Shown: positions 46,810 through 61,270, counted from the first letter of the stretch. The stretch is DNA of 64,000 bases from Epiperipatus broadwayi (GCA_028023455.1 JAQFVV010012575.1:359517-423516); one strand, 5' to 3'. Notes: generated from the letters alone by a model not told the origin. Made by a program: numbers and translations.

Positions 46810-48140
46810 TGAATAAAATTGAATTTATTTCTAATTAAAAGGGTCTAACAAAACAATTACATGTTTAAACATATTACAATTATGCATATTTAATAGTAAA
46901 GATAGGAATCTTAAAAATGCATCTGTACAATTATATCACAATATAATGAATCAAATAAAACAATTGTTATATTCCTATAAATAAATAATTGAATGGTTTT
47001 GTTACCTGACAGTTCATAAGAAGTAAGAATGAAATGTGAGCACTGGTATCCATTTAAGGACCCTACATATCAGTATTTGGCACACTACCATTGAGTTAAA
47101 CCATACATTTGCCTGTTGCTAATATTAACATTTTACACTATTGTGATTTTAGTTAGATCCCACAAATCACCATCCATGTAAAAAAAGATCATTGAAGGAC
47201 ATTGCAGAAATGACTAAAAAGATCACAATAATGATATGTCTATCAAAACATCAGTCATGGATTGAATCCTAAATATGCTTTCTAATTTTTCGATGAGCAT
47301 TTCATTAATGGATTAACCATTTTATTTCTTTTTATGCCGTGCATTTCTCCAGAAATTTGTCTAGTTTTTGAAATTATAATTAACACTCTTTTCAAATTAG
47401 GTTCTTATAATTCTTTGAATGATTGTTGTTAATTTAGGCTTTTCTAAAAATACCTGCTATTAAAATTCATTAGTGATTCCTAACTCTATAAAAACAAGGT
47501 GGAGTGCCTTCTGTAGAAAAATTAAAGACCTGATTGGTTACAATATATTTTAGAAGACAGGAGCATGAGTGTATTCAAGATCTGCTATCCTTTGTTTGTA
47601 GGAATGGATGAACTTTGGCTGTAATATATATATATGATTTTAGAAGACAATAAAATCACCAGGTATCATCCACATTACATTTTAATTAGACATCTCATGT
47701 CACTATTTAACCATGACAGGAGTTTTCTTTATGATGTAAATCGACATGAATAATATGTGTAATTAAAATTTAATAGGGTTTTGCTTAGAAATTGTCCTTG
47801 CCTTCTAAAATTACATATTGTCATCATTAATTTCTTTATAGGTATGCATGTATGTATGTGTGGATATGTGAATGAATACCATCACACACTTTTATAATCA
47901 GCATTCTGATAATAATAATGATGATGATAAATGCACTAAAAAATCATGTCAAATTTGATTTTATTCATCTGCATTTTTTTCTCATTAACAGAAGTTTTCT
48001 TTCTACATCCAGTTTAATACAAAAAAAAATATTTAATTATTAAAAAAATCCCTTGAAAGACATTTCATCTTTAAATTTTTACCGAAGATCCTATTTTGAG
48101 AAATAACTTGTATGTCTACAAATGGAATGAAATATTTCCT
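46810..48140. other. No recognisable gene
   Basis: AT-rich; nothing matched. Confidence 0.5.
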
Positions 48141-48159
48141 TATATATATATATTAATAA

Positions 48160-48238
48160 ACAAAGCAAAACTCTCCATATAGTAGTGCCATCTTGTGCTA
48201 ACAAGAGCAATCAATGGATGCCATGTGATGATCATGTG
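48160..48238 (+). mobile_element. Miniature family A element (79 bp), 14-bp target duplication
   Basis: ATATATATTAATAA lies at 48146-48159 and 48239-48252. The inside runs from CAAAGCAAAACTCTCCATAT through AATCAATGGATGCCA directly to the family end GATGATCATGTG; loop, right arm and most of the tail are deleted. Both element ends are retained, so the shortened form itself inserted. Confidence 0.82.
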
Positions 48239-48259
48239 ATATATATTAATAATTAAAAA

Positions 48260-49170
48260 ATTACCACTTTTCTTTCTTCAGTGAATGAAAATATATCTTT
48301 TTTTTTCTGATTTCCCCTTTCTTTATCAATTAATGTTCTTCTTTATTTTTTGTGTGTTACAATCTAAAATTCTTATCTTTGATTTGAGCATTTTATAACA
48401 TTTTGGTTGCATTATGCCTCAAATGTAATAGAACCTATCTTTTTCATTTTCTTCTTGCAATGTTTGCAGATCACCTCTAGTTCCCTATTTTATGTACTTT
48501 ATCTTCAATTATTTTTGTCAATTCTTCAAAATCATATTTTTTAAAATTATTATTTAGTTTTACAATGACGTAATAATTGACAGTTGATTAGTAGTTATTT
48601 TCTTCCAATCAAGGCTAGTTTATCTGATGTATAAACAAAAAATGGATACAAATACAATCATTCTTAAATGTGATAAAAATCTAAATGTAATCTATTAGCA
48701 ATTAGTATCACATGGTATAATCCTTAATATATCAATTTGCCATGTCCTGAATTAGAGGTTGAGTTCAGGGTAGGATGGTAAAAGTAATCATCAAGTAAGA
48801 ACCAACTCAAAACTCATTTTTTTGATTATAATAAGAGATTTATTCTTTTTATTTAAAATAAAAAGTGTACCCACCTTACATAGCTTAATGCAAACAATGA
48901 CAAACTCTCCTTCTGGTAGTGCAATGGTTGAGTGGCATATTCTGGAACTCAAAGACTATGAATTGACTTAGATCTGTCACTTTGGGTGGTTGAACATTGT
49001 GTGAATTCCCAAGCAATAAACCATTCAATAATTTTGTTTATTTTTTTATGCATTAAAATTGAAAAAAGAATGCATTGAACAATTAATTAAAATCCTTGGT
49101 AATTAGAATATTATAATTTCTGCACATAACAATTACACTTAAATATCAAGTTTAAATATTTAGGGATGGA
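48260..49170. other. No recognisable gene
   Basis: AT-rich; nothing matched. Confidence 0.5.
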
Positions 49171-49179
49171 GTAAAAAAG

Positions 49180-50223
49180 AGTACTGTTCTGTTCTATCAT
49201 GTCAGCCACATGATGGTGCTATTTCTAGCTAAATTGCTAAAACATGCTGTTTCCATGGCCACAGCCAAACCAATAGCCTTCTTTCTATGATAAAACACAG
49301 AAAGAGTCCATTTACTTGGCTTCCAGCTATTGCTGTGGCTTCTTTCTATGCTAAAAGCACAAAAAATGCCTTACTTGCTTGTGTTATGCACTTATCATAG
49401 TGCTGTGTTGTCTATTTTTGTTACAGTATATTGTTTGAGGGTGTGTTGACTGCATCATGTCAAAATAATTTAACTTTTCAGGTCCACATTTTTTTTCATG
49501 TGAACTGATCTACTGGTACCTTCTAACAGTTTTAACAGTGTCATCATTGTTTCATCATGACTGTGCAACCCTCACAAATTGAATTTTAGAGTGTGGCACA
49601 GCACTATTTCAAAATCCCAATGAAAGTAACATATCTGCGAGAAATCGTCTGAGACAAGTAAGATGGCTGCTTCGAACACTGAAAATTGGCAATTGTCAGA
49701 CACCGGAGTCGGCTTTTATTTCAATAGTTTGTTAGAATTATTAATAACTTTAGTGGGTAAATTGCAATCGAATTTATTTATTCCCCAAAATGCAGTTTCC
49801 AAAAAAGGATAAAATTTATTATTTTTTTTATTAAAAAAGTACAGTAACTTTTCTGCTATTTTACTATTATTTGTTATTAAAAATGTAATGTAACTTTTTA
49901 TATAAACACATACACACAAAAATGCCAGTCTCTGATTAATTACTGTCACAAAAAGTCAAAATAAGCATTCATTTTTAAATTTTGTTCGAATGTTTACATT
50001 TTGTGGAAGTTGTAATATAATTGGCTTTGATTTCAAAACACAGTTTTTGTATTAATTAATGTCCCAAAAAGACTAAAATTTACTCTTATTTTTTATTAAA
50101 AAAGAAATGTAACTTTTTATATCCACACACACACACCCCAAAAAGCCAGTTTGATTAATTCCTGTCCAAAAAAGTTTCTAATGTACTATTATTTGCTATT
50201 AGAAAGTAAGTAATTTTTTATTG

Positions 50224-50254
<31 letters not shown>

Positions 50255-50489
50255 CCAGTCTCTGATTAATTACTACTGTACCTAAAAGTCCAAAAAGTCA
50301 GCTTTCATTTTATATTTTGTTTGAATTTTTTAATATTGTGTAAATTATAATATAATTTACTTTGATTTCCTATTCCAAAAATAAAGTCAATAGTTCTATA
50401 GAATTCCTGGCCCAGTAATGTTATATCTATGTGTTTTTGCTAAGCATCAACACCATCAAGTGGCTGACACGATAGAGCAGAACATTACC
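49180..50489. mobile_element. Non-autonomous hAT-like element, copy 1, 8-bp target duplication
   Basis: TAAAAAAG flanks it at 49172-49179 and 50490-50497. Terminal inverted repeats of about 45 bp begin AGTACTGTTCTGTTCTATCA at the left and, complemented, GGTAATGTTCTGCTCTATCG at the right, followed by GTCAGCCAC(A/T)TGATGGTG. Sequence to about 49690 is shared with the 52.4- and 57.8-kb copies. No transposase frame is visible. Confidence 0.87.
50224..50250. repeat. (CA)n microsatellite
   Basis: Perfect CA run within the hAT-like element. Confidence 0.95.
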
Positions 50490-50499
50490 TAAAAAAGTC

Positions 50500-52030
50500 T
50501 AATACAAATCAAAATACTTCCTTGATTGATCCAGAAAAGAAAATGTAAGTGAATATCTTGAACAAAATCTCATGTTGTTACATATGTTTGATGTAATAAT
50601 TTTAATGACACATTATGGTATTTGTCTTAGTGATAAGAGTAGTAGATTCAAGAGCAAAAGGTTTTTGTATCAATCCCAGATAAGGAAAGTATAAAACCAA
50701 TCTTACTTAATTGAAAAAAAATATTAGACTCAGAGTTAAATATTATGAGATCATGAGTAAGCAATTTATCATATGATTACCTTTTTTTATTTTTAATGAT
50801 ATAAAAAGACTATTAAATTGTCAATATTAGGATGCCAAAATAAAATGAATTAAGGGATAGCAAGTAAAAATAAGCACAACAATTGCATTCAGACTTAATA
50901 GTTAACACATGTAAGAAAGGATCTTTAAAATATGTAAATATATTCTGTTCTAATATTAAGTAATTAAATGTAAATTTTACAACATTAATCAAACAATTAT
51001 AAGCAAACAAAAGACAAAAAAAGCAGAAAAAAACAAGGTTAAGAATAAATAATTTATAAATAAAACTGGAAAAATAAAATCCTAAAAAATATTAAAATAA
51101 GAATTGTTATTGAAATTTCAAAAAACATTATAAATCTGATGGCTTTAGGTCAAATTTAAAAACAAAGATTTTAATAAAGTCTAAAAGAAATAAGGGTATG
51201 TTTGAAGAGAAAGGTTTAATAATAAGGAAAAGAGCTAGTGATAATTCTGAACATTTAAATTCACCAAATTCCATAGATTATATATCCGCAATACTTGGTA
51301 TACCAATACTCAGTACAATACCCATTTAAATATATATTTTAATACCACTTTGAATATATTGTATATGAAAGTCAAATGGGTATCACAATTCTATTCCATT
51401 AATAGACATGTATTGAAATGTATGTAAGATTTATGATTGAAGATAGGTTGAAGTAACTAGGCATTTTGTCAGTAATAATTTTCTATTTCTTGCCACCCTG
51501 TCAAACATAATTTATTTTAAAAGTTCTATAATGGAGTTGGCTTAGATACAATAGGACTATTACTATTACTACAACTAATAATAATGGGATGATTTATTGC
51601 TCTAGAATTTACTATCCTACCACTGCACTAAAACATGCAGCACATCTTTATTACTGATTTTCTCCCATTGGCTTTGTACAGAATCTTCTAAATTATATTA
51701 TTTCTTTTTTGCTATGAAATTTTTTATAATTAAATACATGCTAAAAAGTAATGATTACACTTAATCCTTGACATTATTTTTGATATTAAAAACTATTCAT
51801 TATTTCTAAACTTAAAATCTGTTTTGTTACAATATCAGTATTAAAATGTTTGCACCCAAAAATATTTTTATTGTTCAAAAATCAATTCACCATGAGGTCA
51901 CTATGCTGTGGCCATTCCAATATGTGTTTGGTTGTGTTTATGGTAACTATCTTTTTAATTTTTTAAACTAGTTCATTTCTTAGCATTCTTAATTAACATT
52001 TTTGTCAAGTGTAGTTATTACATAATAAAA
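50500..52030. other. No recognisable gene; possible tRNA-like relic
   Basis: Near 50620-50685, TTAGTGATAAGAG and GGTTTTTGTATCAATCCC resemble A and B boxes in tRNA order, but no stems fold convincingly. The rest is AT-rich with nothing matched. Confidence 0.35.
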
Positions 52031-52043
52031 AAAAATAGGTGAG

Positions 52044-52124
52044 CACGACTGCCTTGCACTTGCAGGCAGTTGCCCGGGTTGTGGGTTCACGTCCCGGACG
52101 ATGCTATGACATTTAAAAAATAAT
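52044..52124 (+). mobile_element. tRNA-Gly-derived SINE, 5' truncated, 10-bp target duplication
   Basis: AATAGGTGAG lies at 52034-52043 and 52125-52134. The copy lacks the first third of the tRNA-like head; GTGGGTTCACGTCCCGG and ATGCTATGACATTT remain. Subfamily insertion GTTGTGG is short. Confidence 0.8.
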
Positions 52125-52397
52125 AATAGGTGAGTGTATCTAGATCTCTATTGCAACAAAAAATTCTTTTCTAAGCTTTTCCACTAGTGTCTTTCCTCTT
52201 TCCCTGTATATTAGAAGCTCATCCACATGTTTAATTTTATGGTTTGTTCATTCCATATTTCCAACAATCAGTAAAATAATTGGTAGACAATTTTTGTTTT
52301 ATGCATCTCTAATATACTCAGTTTTAAAAGAATATAGGTTCACCTATTTGGTTTGCTAAATTAATCTTTTTGGAAGATCATCATTGGAAGATCTTTT

Positions 52398-53324
52398 AGT
52401 ACTCATACATATGACAATCCATCCTGCTCGATGGTGCTGTTCCCATGCAAAAGCACAGAAATATGCTGTTTACGTGACCAAACTTATGGCCTATAGAACA
52501 GTTGTGTTTATATTAGCTATTGTAGACCTAGATTGTGTTGCACATGGCCCAGTAATGTGCTTTGTGACACTATATAAATAGTGCACACTTCACATCTCGC
52601 TAGCATATGATGTGAGGGTATACAGAATTCAACGGCCTTAACTCTTTTAATGTGCATTCGAAGTAATGATCTTACACCCTACTTGATGTACTGTTACATA
52701 GTAATAATTGTAAGCCCATCACTGTGCTTTCCTACACATCTTTGAAAATGAATTTAATTTCAAAAGGGTAGGTCCCAGCACCATTTCAGAGAATTCACAG
52801 GAAAAGTCACGTTTGCATGAGACTACTAAAATGGCTGCGGAGGAGTGCTATGTGCTGAAATGTATAATGTAATTTAAAAATGTAATTATTCCATTCTATT
52901 AAATAATGTTGTTTTATAAAGAGCAGCTATGAGACAAATCAAATGTCTGAGGTTGCATGTCATTTTAGAAATCTTAAAAGGTCGGTTTGATCAGAGTAGT
53001 GGATTGATTGGCAGATCCTTCTGATCAGCAAAAATAGAGGACACCCTCCTTGCACATTCGAGCACTATGTGCTGCAATATATAATGTAATCAAAAACTAA
53101 TTTAGAAAATAATGTTTTTTTAAAAAAGTAAATGTATTTTGAAAGAAATTCAAGGTTTTATATCTAAAAAAAAATGTAAATCCCCAAAAAGAAAAGAAAC
53201 CAGTGAAAGCGTTATTTAAAAAAAAAAATTAAAAATGTAAATCAGCTCAGTAATATTATATCTATTTGTTTTTGACTAGCAACAGCGCCATTGAGTGGTA
53301 CGAATTGTCATAAGTATGAGAACT
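52398..53324. mobile_element. hAT-like element, copy 2, 8-bp target duplication
   Basis: GATCTTTT flanks it at 52390-52397 and 53325-53332. The terminal repeats are degenerate (AGTACTCATACATATGACAA / complement of TAAGTATGAGAACT). Shared internal words include TGCAAAAGCACAGAAATATG, GTGAGGGTAT and AAAATGGCTGC. Internally shorter than the others. Confidence 0.8.
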
Positions 53325-53339
53325 GATCTTTTTTTATGT

Positions 53340-55940
53340 TCAAGCTATATCTTCTTCATTCATAAGTGGGTAAAGATAAAATAGGGTTTAAAAATCCTAG
53401 GCTTGTTTAAGCCTTCTCCAGTATGTGCTGTAGTTTTGCTAACCATCATATTATAAGACAGTGTTTTTTAAGTATCATGATAATTATGATAAAAGTCAAG
53501 GATAGGATATACAAATATATCATTTAATAATTAATGATAACTGTGATAAAATCAATTATTTCTACTATAAAACGTACAAAACTTTAAGAGAGAAAATAAC
53601 CAAAACACCCAATTCTTATATAGTTGCTATTAACAATATTTTCTAAAAATTATCATAATATTTTTCAACTCATTTGTTCGTTACTAAAAGTAAACTAATT
53701 CTACAATGTTCCAAAATATTTGTTATATATATATAAAAGTATGTTTTATGAATTACACCATTACTCTTACGTTTTGTTCAGTTATCCATATCAGTCTAAA
53801 CTATTTTAGTGATTATGTGTGGATTTAAAACCAATAACATAAATCTCATAAATCTTTTTTGGCTTTGCAAAAGGAAGTAAATGTTGTAATTTTAGAGTTA
53901 ACATGCATTTACTAGCTTTCCATGAATTGTGGATTTCAAATTCCTATTCTAAATTTCTTTTTAGCCCTTCACTTAGCAACATTTTTAATACACTTTATTA
54001 ATGAATAAATTTACACTCAATGTTGTTGGATTTCAAATTCAGGTCACAGATAGGGTTCTCAAATGGCAGATGGTGGAATGATTTCTGTCAGAGGATTAAT
54101 TGTGAATTGCCAATAAACGATGTTTAATCAAGGTTGTTTTTTACTATTTTAAAAAATATGTCTAGTAAAACTAGTACTATTTTCATCATAAATAATCTAC
54201 TCTATCTTTCACCTACTTTCATTTTACTTTTATGTTTTTCTTTTATTTTAATGTCTTTGGTCATTTTTAAATTATTATAGGGTTGCTTATTGAGAGCCTC
54301 TTATGCGATCAATTCTTTACCTATGCAAATTAAGATTTGACATTATATATTTGCACAACATTTCATTTTTTTAATTATAACCACAGTTAAATTTGGCTTC
54401 AATGTTTTCCAAAGCTTTCAACACCAACATTAAAACACCAAGTGTAATTAGACATTTAATAACTGTTTATAAGTGAGTACCTACTTATTATTAGCTAGAG
54501 CATAAGATTCAAGATTAATATGAGTTAATGATAGGTATGACGTTGAATGTAAAAAAAAAAAAAAAATACAAATGTAATTTGATGCGAGCTTCGCAGGAGG
54601 TCTAATTCTAACTGGCGCTGAGATCATAGTTTTAAAAAATAAGAAATATGAACGCACTGTTTGGAGGGATATAAAGTTTTCACTCTTCTAAATTAGAGAT
54701 ATACAATATGTCATATTCCAACTGTACATTTTTTTATCATCAACATTTATTTGGCGCGTATTAATAGCTAAAATACATACTGCAAGATTATACAATAATC
54801 TATACATTTTTCAGGCAAAGCAATAAAGATTTAAAATTTTCTCTCCTAATCTCATCTTTTAATTTTTACGTAATTCATATAAAAATTTCAAGCTTATAAT
54901 ATCAACCACACACACACATACATATATATATATGTATATAAAATTTTTTGCATAAATATGTTGATATGCTTTGCTAAGTGTGTTCCCTTCAGTTTAATGC
55001 ATTTTTAGTGCAATATACCATAATCATAACAAAAAAAATTGATAGCATATATTTAATGAAGTTTAAAACAATATTATATATATAAACTATTTATCTTTGA
55101 ATTGCTTACTTCTATCTAACACTAACTATTACAAAGCTTAGAAGCATTTCCAATTATTTTCATTTCCAATCTGCAAATGGAAATTTGGCTGAAGTAAATG
55201 TTATCAAGATGATTGTGAAAATAACTAAAAATACTTCTACATTTTGTAAGTTATTTGTAAGTTTATTATCAACTTCACTACTTTATTGTTTTGTTATTAT
55301 TATTACAATAATCTATAACAGATATTTTATTTGATTTATAGAAATATAATTATAGAAAATAAATGTAAAGAACTATAAGTACACACTTTCAAGCGTTATA
55401 TTTATTTGTCAGCAACCAACCACCTATAACTATAAGTGAATGTGTAAATATGCATAAATCATTATCAGATATTTATAAAAAGTCGTCATATTAATTCTAA
55501 TAAAAGAGTTGAGAGAGAAAGAGAACACGTACACACACACTGAGAAGGCATAGAGAGAGATAAAAAATTAAAAATAAGATCTGCAATGATATAAATAAAT
55601 CACATTTAAGATTCTTTATTCTATTTTTCTATTTATGATTCCTTTTGATATATTGTCTTTTTTCCATTTCTTAGGATACTTTTTTTCATTTATACTTTCA
55701 ACATCTCATCATAATGTGTCTCTCTATTATATTATATTCTGTTAATAAAATCAATTGACCCTGCCTACTTTTATCGGAAAATATAGTTAACCATAAATTT
55801 TTTTGCCAAGTCTGTTACATTTCATCTGCTTCATATATTCTTTCTGATGAAAATATGTTTCTCAATTGTAGATTTTATTATGATATCTAAAACAATGGTA
55901 AAACACAGGATTGTTTAATGATTATTTAAATCTTATATTA
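53340..55940. other. No recognisable gene
   Basis: AT-rich with short TA/CA runs near 54910; nothing matched. Confidence 0.5.
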
Positions 55941-55954
55941 CCATATTCATATAT

Positions 55955-56440
55955 TATAAATTTATTAAACGCACATTGATTACGTAAGTAATATTTACTG
56001 AGGCTATAACCTCGACAATACGCGTATAAAATGCGATAGCAGGGACCTCTACAGGTGTTTTAACCACAAGCTTACGCTATGGAAGAAAAGAGGGGAACCC
56101 TTCTTTACTTCAACCTACTTTCTATTTATAATTACAACTTTAAATTACTGTAATAGATTTCTAACTATAAAATCTTTCCATTGACTCGTTGTAAATTGAA
56201 AGATTTCACTGAGTATTAATGTATAATAAGAAATGTGGACTTAATCAGTCAAGTATTGAATAGCTCAACTCGCAGATCTAACTGCTTCAGCTTCACCTAT
56301 TTAAATAGAAAGTAGGTTGAAGTAAAGAAGGGTTCCTCTCTTTTTTTCCATAGCGTAAGCTTGTGGTTAAAACACCTGTAGAGGTCCTGCTATCGCATTT
56401 TATACGCGTATTGTCGAGGTTATAGCCTTAGTAAATATTA
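55955..56440 (-). mobile_element. Full foldback family D element, 13-bp target duplication
   Basis: CATATTCATATAT lies at 55942-55954 and 56441-56453. Arms of about 150 bp (TATTTACTGAGGCTATAACC ... CTTCAACCTACTTTCTAT and complement) surround a 190-bp centre with GTGGACTTAATCAGTCAAG. The one-sided end AATTTATTAAACGCACATTG is on the left, as in the other three copies. Confidence 0.88.
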
Positions 56441-56459
56441 CATATTCATATATGCAGAT

Positions 56460-57750
56460 TCCTTAAGTGATATTTTTTCAATGCATTAATGCTATTCTAA
56501 CAGAATATTATCTCTCACATTCGTACAATAAGTTTGGAATAATAATAATAATCACGTATACAACTGACTTAGTTGAATTAATATAAACATATTACTGTGT
56601 TGAAATTCTTATTTTTTAATTTGTTAAATGCTATAGTAGTATATTAATGTCTATGATACATCTCAACACCAATATGTTTGAACTAATTCCTATTCCCAAG
56701 CTTATAACTAATTCAAAGCAGCTAATTTTTAAAAAATTTTAACTACTAAATTTTTTTTTTTTTTTTTAGAGACTGCATTCAAAATATTAAGAATGCTTCC
56801 TAGATAATTTTTGGTAAATGTAACTCAATCATCGGATTAAAGTAAACCTAACCTTGTGACATTTAGCGCAGTAAAAAAATGAAGAATTTTGAAGCTCAAA
56901 GTTTATGGATTGTAGCCCAGTTTTTGTCATTTTCAGTGCCCAGACATCATAAGAACTTCTGAAGCATGTATTTCTTTTTTAAAATTTTATTAATGTAAAT
57001 CTAAAAATAAATAAACAAATACAATTTTATTTTTAGTCAGTTTGAATTAAAACTTTATTATCATACCGACTTCTATTGCTCTTCTATACTGGCTTCATTT
57101 AACTAACTATAAACATTTCAAAACCCACGACCATTAAAAGTGGCCAAGTTTTAAGTTAAAATATACTCCCATTTAACATCAATTATTTTTTGAAATGCTT
57201 TATTTTTTTTCAAATCTAGTAATATTTTTTTCTCTCACATATCCTTGCCAAAGTGACATCAAATCCCTACAAAAGTTTGGAAATATCTGTCAAAAATATC
57301 TTGACATTATATCAACTGTAGTAAAAATTACTTTAGTCTTTTCTATTTCTCCATTTTTTTTATAAATTGAAATAATAAAATCATCTCTAATATTATGAAG
57401 GATCAACTTTCAGAGTCTATATATTCATAAAACAATGTTTTAAAATTTCTTCAGGAATATCATTAGAAGCCCAACAGATTTTCTGTTTTTAAAATTACAA
57501 AGTAGTGTTTTAACTTTTTCAATTGGAACATTTTGTTCAAATCTTAAACAATAAGATGGGTAAACTATTAAATGCACCCATTTTAATTCTTGTATCAGCA
57601 GTCAAAGGAAAATCAAAATGCTCATTCTATGAATTTAAAATATTCTCATTAACATATAATAGTGTAGTTTCTTATGAATTTATTGCTCTGTTTGAACTAA
57701 ATTTCTGTATCTCCTAGGAAATTTTTAATTAATAGTCAATTTGTTCAGAA
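56460..57750. other. No recognisable gene
   Basis: AT-rich; nothing matched. Confidence 0.5.
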
Positions 57751-57764
57751 TAAAAAGAGTATTT

Positions 57765-59161
57765 GGTACTGTTTTATTAGATTGTGTCAGCCACTTTGCG
57801 GTGCTATTTAAATGCAAAAGCACATAAATATGCCATTTACACAGCCACTGCCTTCTAGGCTTATATATATATATATATGCACAAAAACACAGAAAGAGGT
57901 CATTATTAATAGGTGGCAGGAGGTGCCAATGACATTATTTCTATGCTATAAAGCACAGAAAAGATGCCGTTTATCAGCAGCCAGCTCCTCTTTATTGTTA
58001 TACACTTTATCCCAATGCTCACAGTTCAATGTTTACTATAGTATCATGTGAGGGTGTCTGGACTTCAGCCTGCCACAACTCTTCAAATATGCATGTCAAA
58101 GGAATTAACTTACAAGTCATCTGACCTACTATTACCTCCTAACAATCCTCAACCCATCATCATGCCTCCCTACTCAAGGTGGAACCTTCAAAAATTTCAA
58201 AAAGGGTATGTCCAAGCAATATTTTAACCAGCTCATGCAAAATGTCACATTTTCATGAGAACACACCCATGACAAATAAAATGGTTGACAGGTCAAAATT
58301 GAGCCAACTGCCATCCACAGAAGCTGGCACGCATGGGGAATTAATTAATTCTACTCTAAAAGAATCTTTGCAATAAGGTTGGTCAATTGATAAAGTTTTT
58401 ATTCTTGTGGATGTGAAAAGGCATACCATCTGCCCTATATTGCATAATTAAGATGAAATTTTGGGCCACTTGTAGTTAAAGCTTTTTAAATTTTTGGTAG
58501 CGTACTTGACTAAATTACAATAATTGATTAAGGAAATCAATGAATTACATTAAGCCTTTGGAAAAAAAAAGTATGACTGTAAAAATTCTCATACTTTTAT
58601 CCAGAGATCAAAAGAAATTGTCCAAAGAATACATTTATTAATCTTTAAAACAAAAAAAAAATCCCGATCGAGTTGGAAATTAGTAATCGTTCTTAATAGG
58701 TGTGCCGTTAATATCCATATACATATTCTTTCAAAGATAGCTACTATAATAAATCAATCAATAAATTAAGAAATATTTTTTTTTCCTTTTGAAAAATGAT
58801 GGAAAAAGTAAAAGACAGTTCAGTAATTAAAGCATTATCAGCATTTTTTGTCACCACGATGTTGTTAGTTATGTCTCAAGCAATGCTATTAGACTTTGTA
58901 AAGTTTGTGGGGAGGGGAGGATGGTTTTGCCAGCCAGCACTGGCATGCACAGGGAATTGTACTATAATAGAATATTTGCAATAATGTATGTGTTACATAA
59001 AATTATTCCAGTAAATATTATTAAGGAAATAAATGAATTACATTAACCCGTAAGATTATTATTCTTTCACAAAGAATGGGGTGGGCCTGGTAATGTTATA
59101 TTTATGTGTTTTTGCATAGAAAAAACATCAAGTGGCTGACATGATTTATTAGAACAGTACT
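57765..59161. mobile_element. hAT-like element, copy 3, 8-bp target duplication
   Basis: GAGTATTT (57757-57764) and GAATATTT (59162-59169) flank it. Ends: GGTACTGTTTTATTAGATTG and, complemented, AGTACTGTTCTAATAAATCA, then GTCAGCCACTT(T/G). Internal words shared with copies 1 and 2 include AGCACAGAAA, GTGAGGGTGT and AAATGGTTG. The short frames at 57812, 58179 and 58796 are not genes. Confidence 0.85.
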
Positions 59162-59169
59162 GAATATTT

Positions 59170-61270
59170 TAATACTATTACCATTTACTGTGAAATATGC
59201 TGATTTAAGATCTCTAACAATTTGCTATGTGCTCAAATAAACACTCTTTTGCATTTTGTCCACTAGCTATAATGTAAATGGCAAAAACACACTGATTAAT
59301 GAATTCATAGAGTTTAACATCATTATTTTCAACAACTTTGAATTGTAATTTAATATCACTATCAACATGTGCATTAAAATATCCAAAGGTAAAATTTGCT
59401 TATTTATTTTTTCTATTGATTTTTTTCAATGTAACTTTGATAGCTGAGCCCAAATAAATTGGCCCAAGTTACTGCTGCATAAAACTGGTACAAATAGCAT
59501 TAGTTTTTAATTAATCATCATCATTAAAATTGAAAAGCAATGCCTTGACATTGTAGCTCTATTATTTTGTTAGCAGCTTTCATTTTTGTATTACTATATC
59601 CACTTCACTGATCTCATGTTAAAAGTAAGACCTCCTTGGCTACTCTTTTTTTCCTAAAACTTTTATCCTTCAAAACTATTTTTTAAAAAGTCATATCTCA
59701 AAATATGACCCAGAAATTGTATTTTTCTGAATCTTATCATGTTTAATAATTATATTTATAATAAAAATGGGTATTTACAGATAATCCCAGAATCCAAAGT
59801 TGGCAGCCATATGTTTTTTTAATTATATATTTTCAGGAGCATTGTTATCCCATAACCCCAATGAATATTTTTTATTTGTTAATATTAAAAAAATATTACT
59901 AAATCAATTGCAATTAATTAAAGAGAAAATATATTTGTGGCAATTTTGTAGGCTATTAGGGATTTCAGGCTGCCTGCATGAATAATCCACAGTTCCTTTT
60001 TGTTCTTAAATAAAAATCCATGTAAATATTATATTTACTGCTAGTTGAATTATCAAATTTATTTTATTTAAAATTTATTTCTGTAGTTTTGTGTTATTTC
60101 TGTGAATGGAATTTATAATACATATTTACTATTATTTTTTAAAGTTAACAAGAATTTATAATCATTTTATTGATATTTTTAACATTAACAAATAAAACAT
60201 ATTCATTAGAGTTACAGGATAACTATGCCCCTGAAAATGTATAATTAAAAAAACATGGCTGCCAGCCTTGGGTTTTGGGACTATCCATAAGTACCTTAAA
60301 ATGTTTCTGACAATGTCAACTATTTAGCAATCTTCTTCATATCTCTTCTTTTCCATTTTACAAGTAACTATCAGAAGCATTTTCATAAAAACAGTTATTA
60401 AAAATTCCAGAGATAGTTCATAATAAATTACACAGAGAATATGGAATCTTTTTTGGCTTATTTCATTTCATTAACTGTCCTTTCACTTAATCCTTAAAGT
60501 CATCTATCTTTTTAAATAAATGTTTTTTTTATTTGCAAGAGAAATTTTTACCAAAGACTAGCTACATCAACTTTAAACAGCTTGTTAGTCAGAACACTGT
60601 CTCTTACATTCATATATTGAAGATCCATATTAAGCAAATATTCCATTTTTATAACAGAATATTTGGAAAGAAGTAGTTATAATAAAGATATTACCACTAC
60701 TATTCCTTTCCCATCTATGCTTAATATGACTACTTATACTTCTTATTCAGATTTTGCAAGAATTTGTAAGGCACATACACTTGTGAAGAGAAGAGAAATG
60801 CCTAAAGTGAATCTTTTGCTGATTTTCTCTCTCAAGTCTTAATTCCAAATGACTCATTACTGATGTATTACCAATTTTGAAGCATAAACCTTGAAAAATT
60901 GATCAAAATTATACTGTATCAATACTTATAAATATTCACAAGATTCCCAATCTTCCAAACCTGTCCCCATCCATGTTTCTAAAACAATATGGACTTTGCA
61001 TAATTCGTATAGTCATGAATACTTGCATACAAAAACAAGACTGGAATAAGAAGTTTTGTAAGTATAAGTAAAAGATGAAAATATAAATACAGTCCTAACT
61101 TCACGTTTATTATCAAGGAATGAAACGATAGCACTGGGAGAATACTATCATGGAAAACAAAGAACGATAAAAGAGCAAATATGAGCCTCAAGTGCAGACA
61201 GTACTTATGCCATTATAATTTGAAATAAAGAAAAAATACTTTTGATTGAATATTTCTTATTAGCATATTG
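59170..61270. other. No recognisable gene
   Basis: AT-rich; nothing matched. Confidence 0.5.

Noticed and set aside
50615-50690. tRNA gene
   Set aside because: A- and B-box-like words only; no cloverleaf stems.
58179-58984. Short methionine-initiated frames
   Set aside because: They lie within a hAT-like element and have no protein signature.
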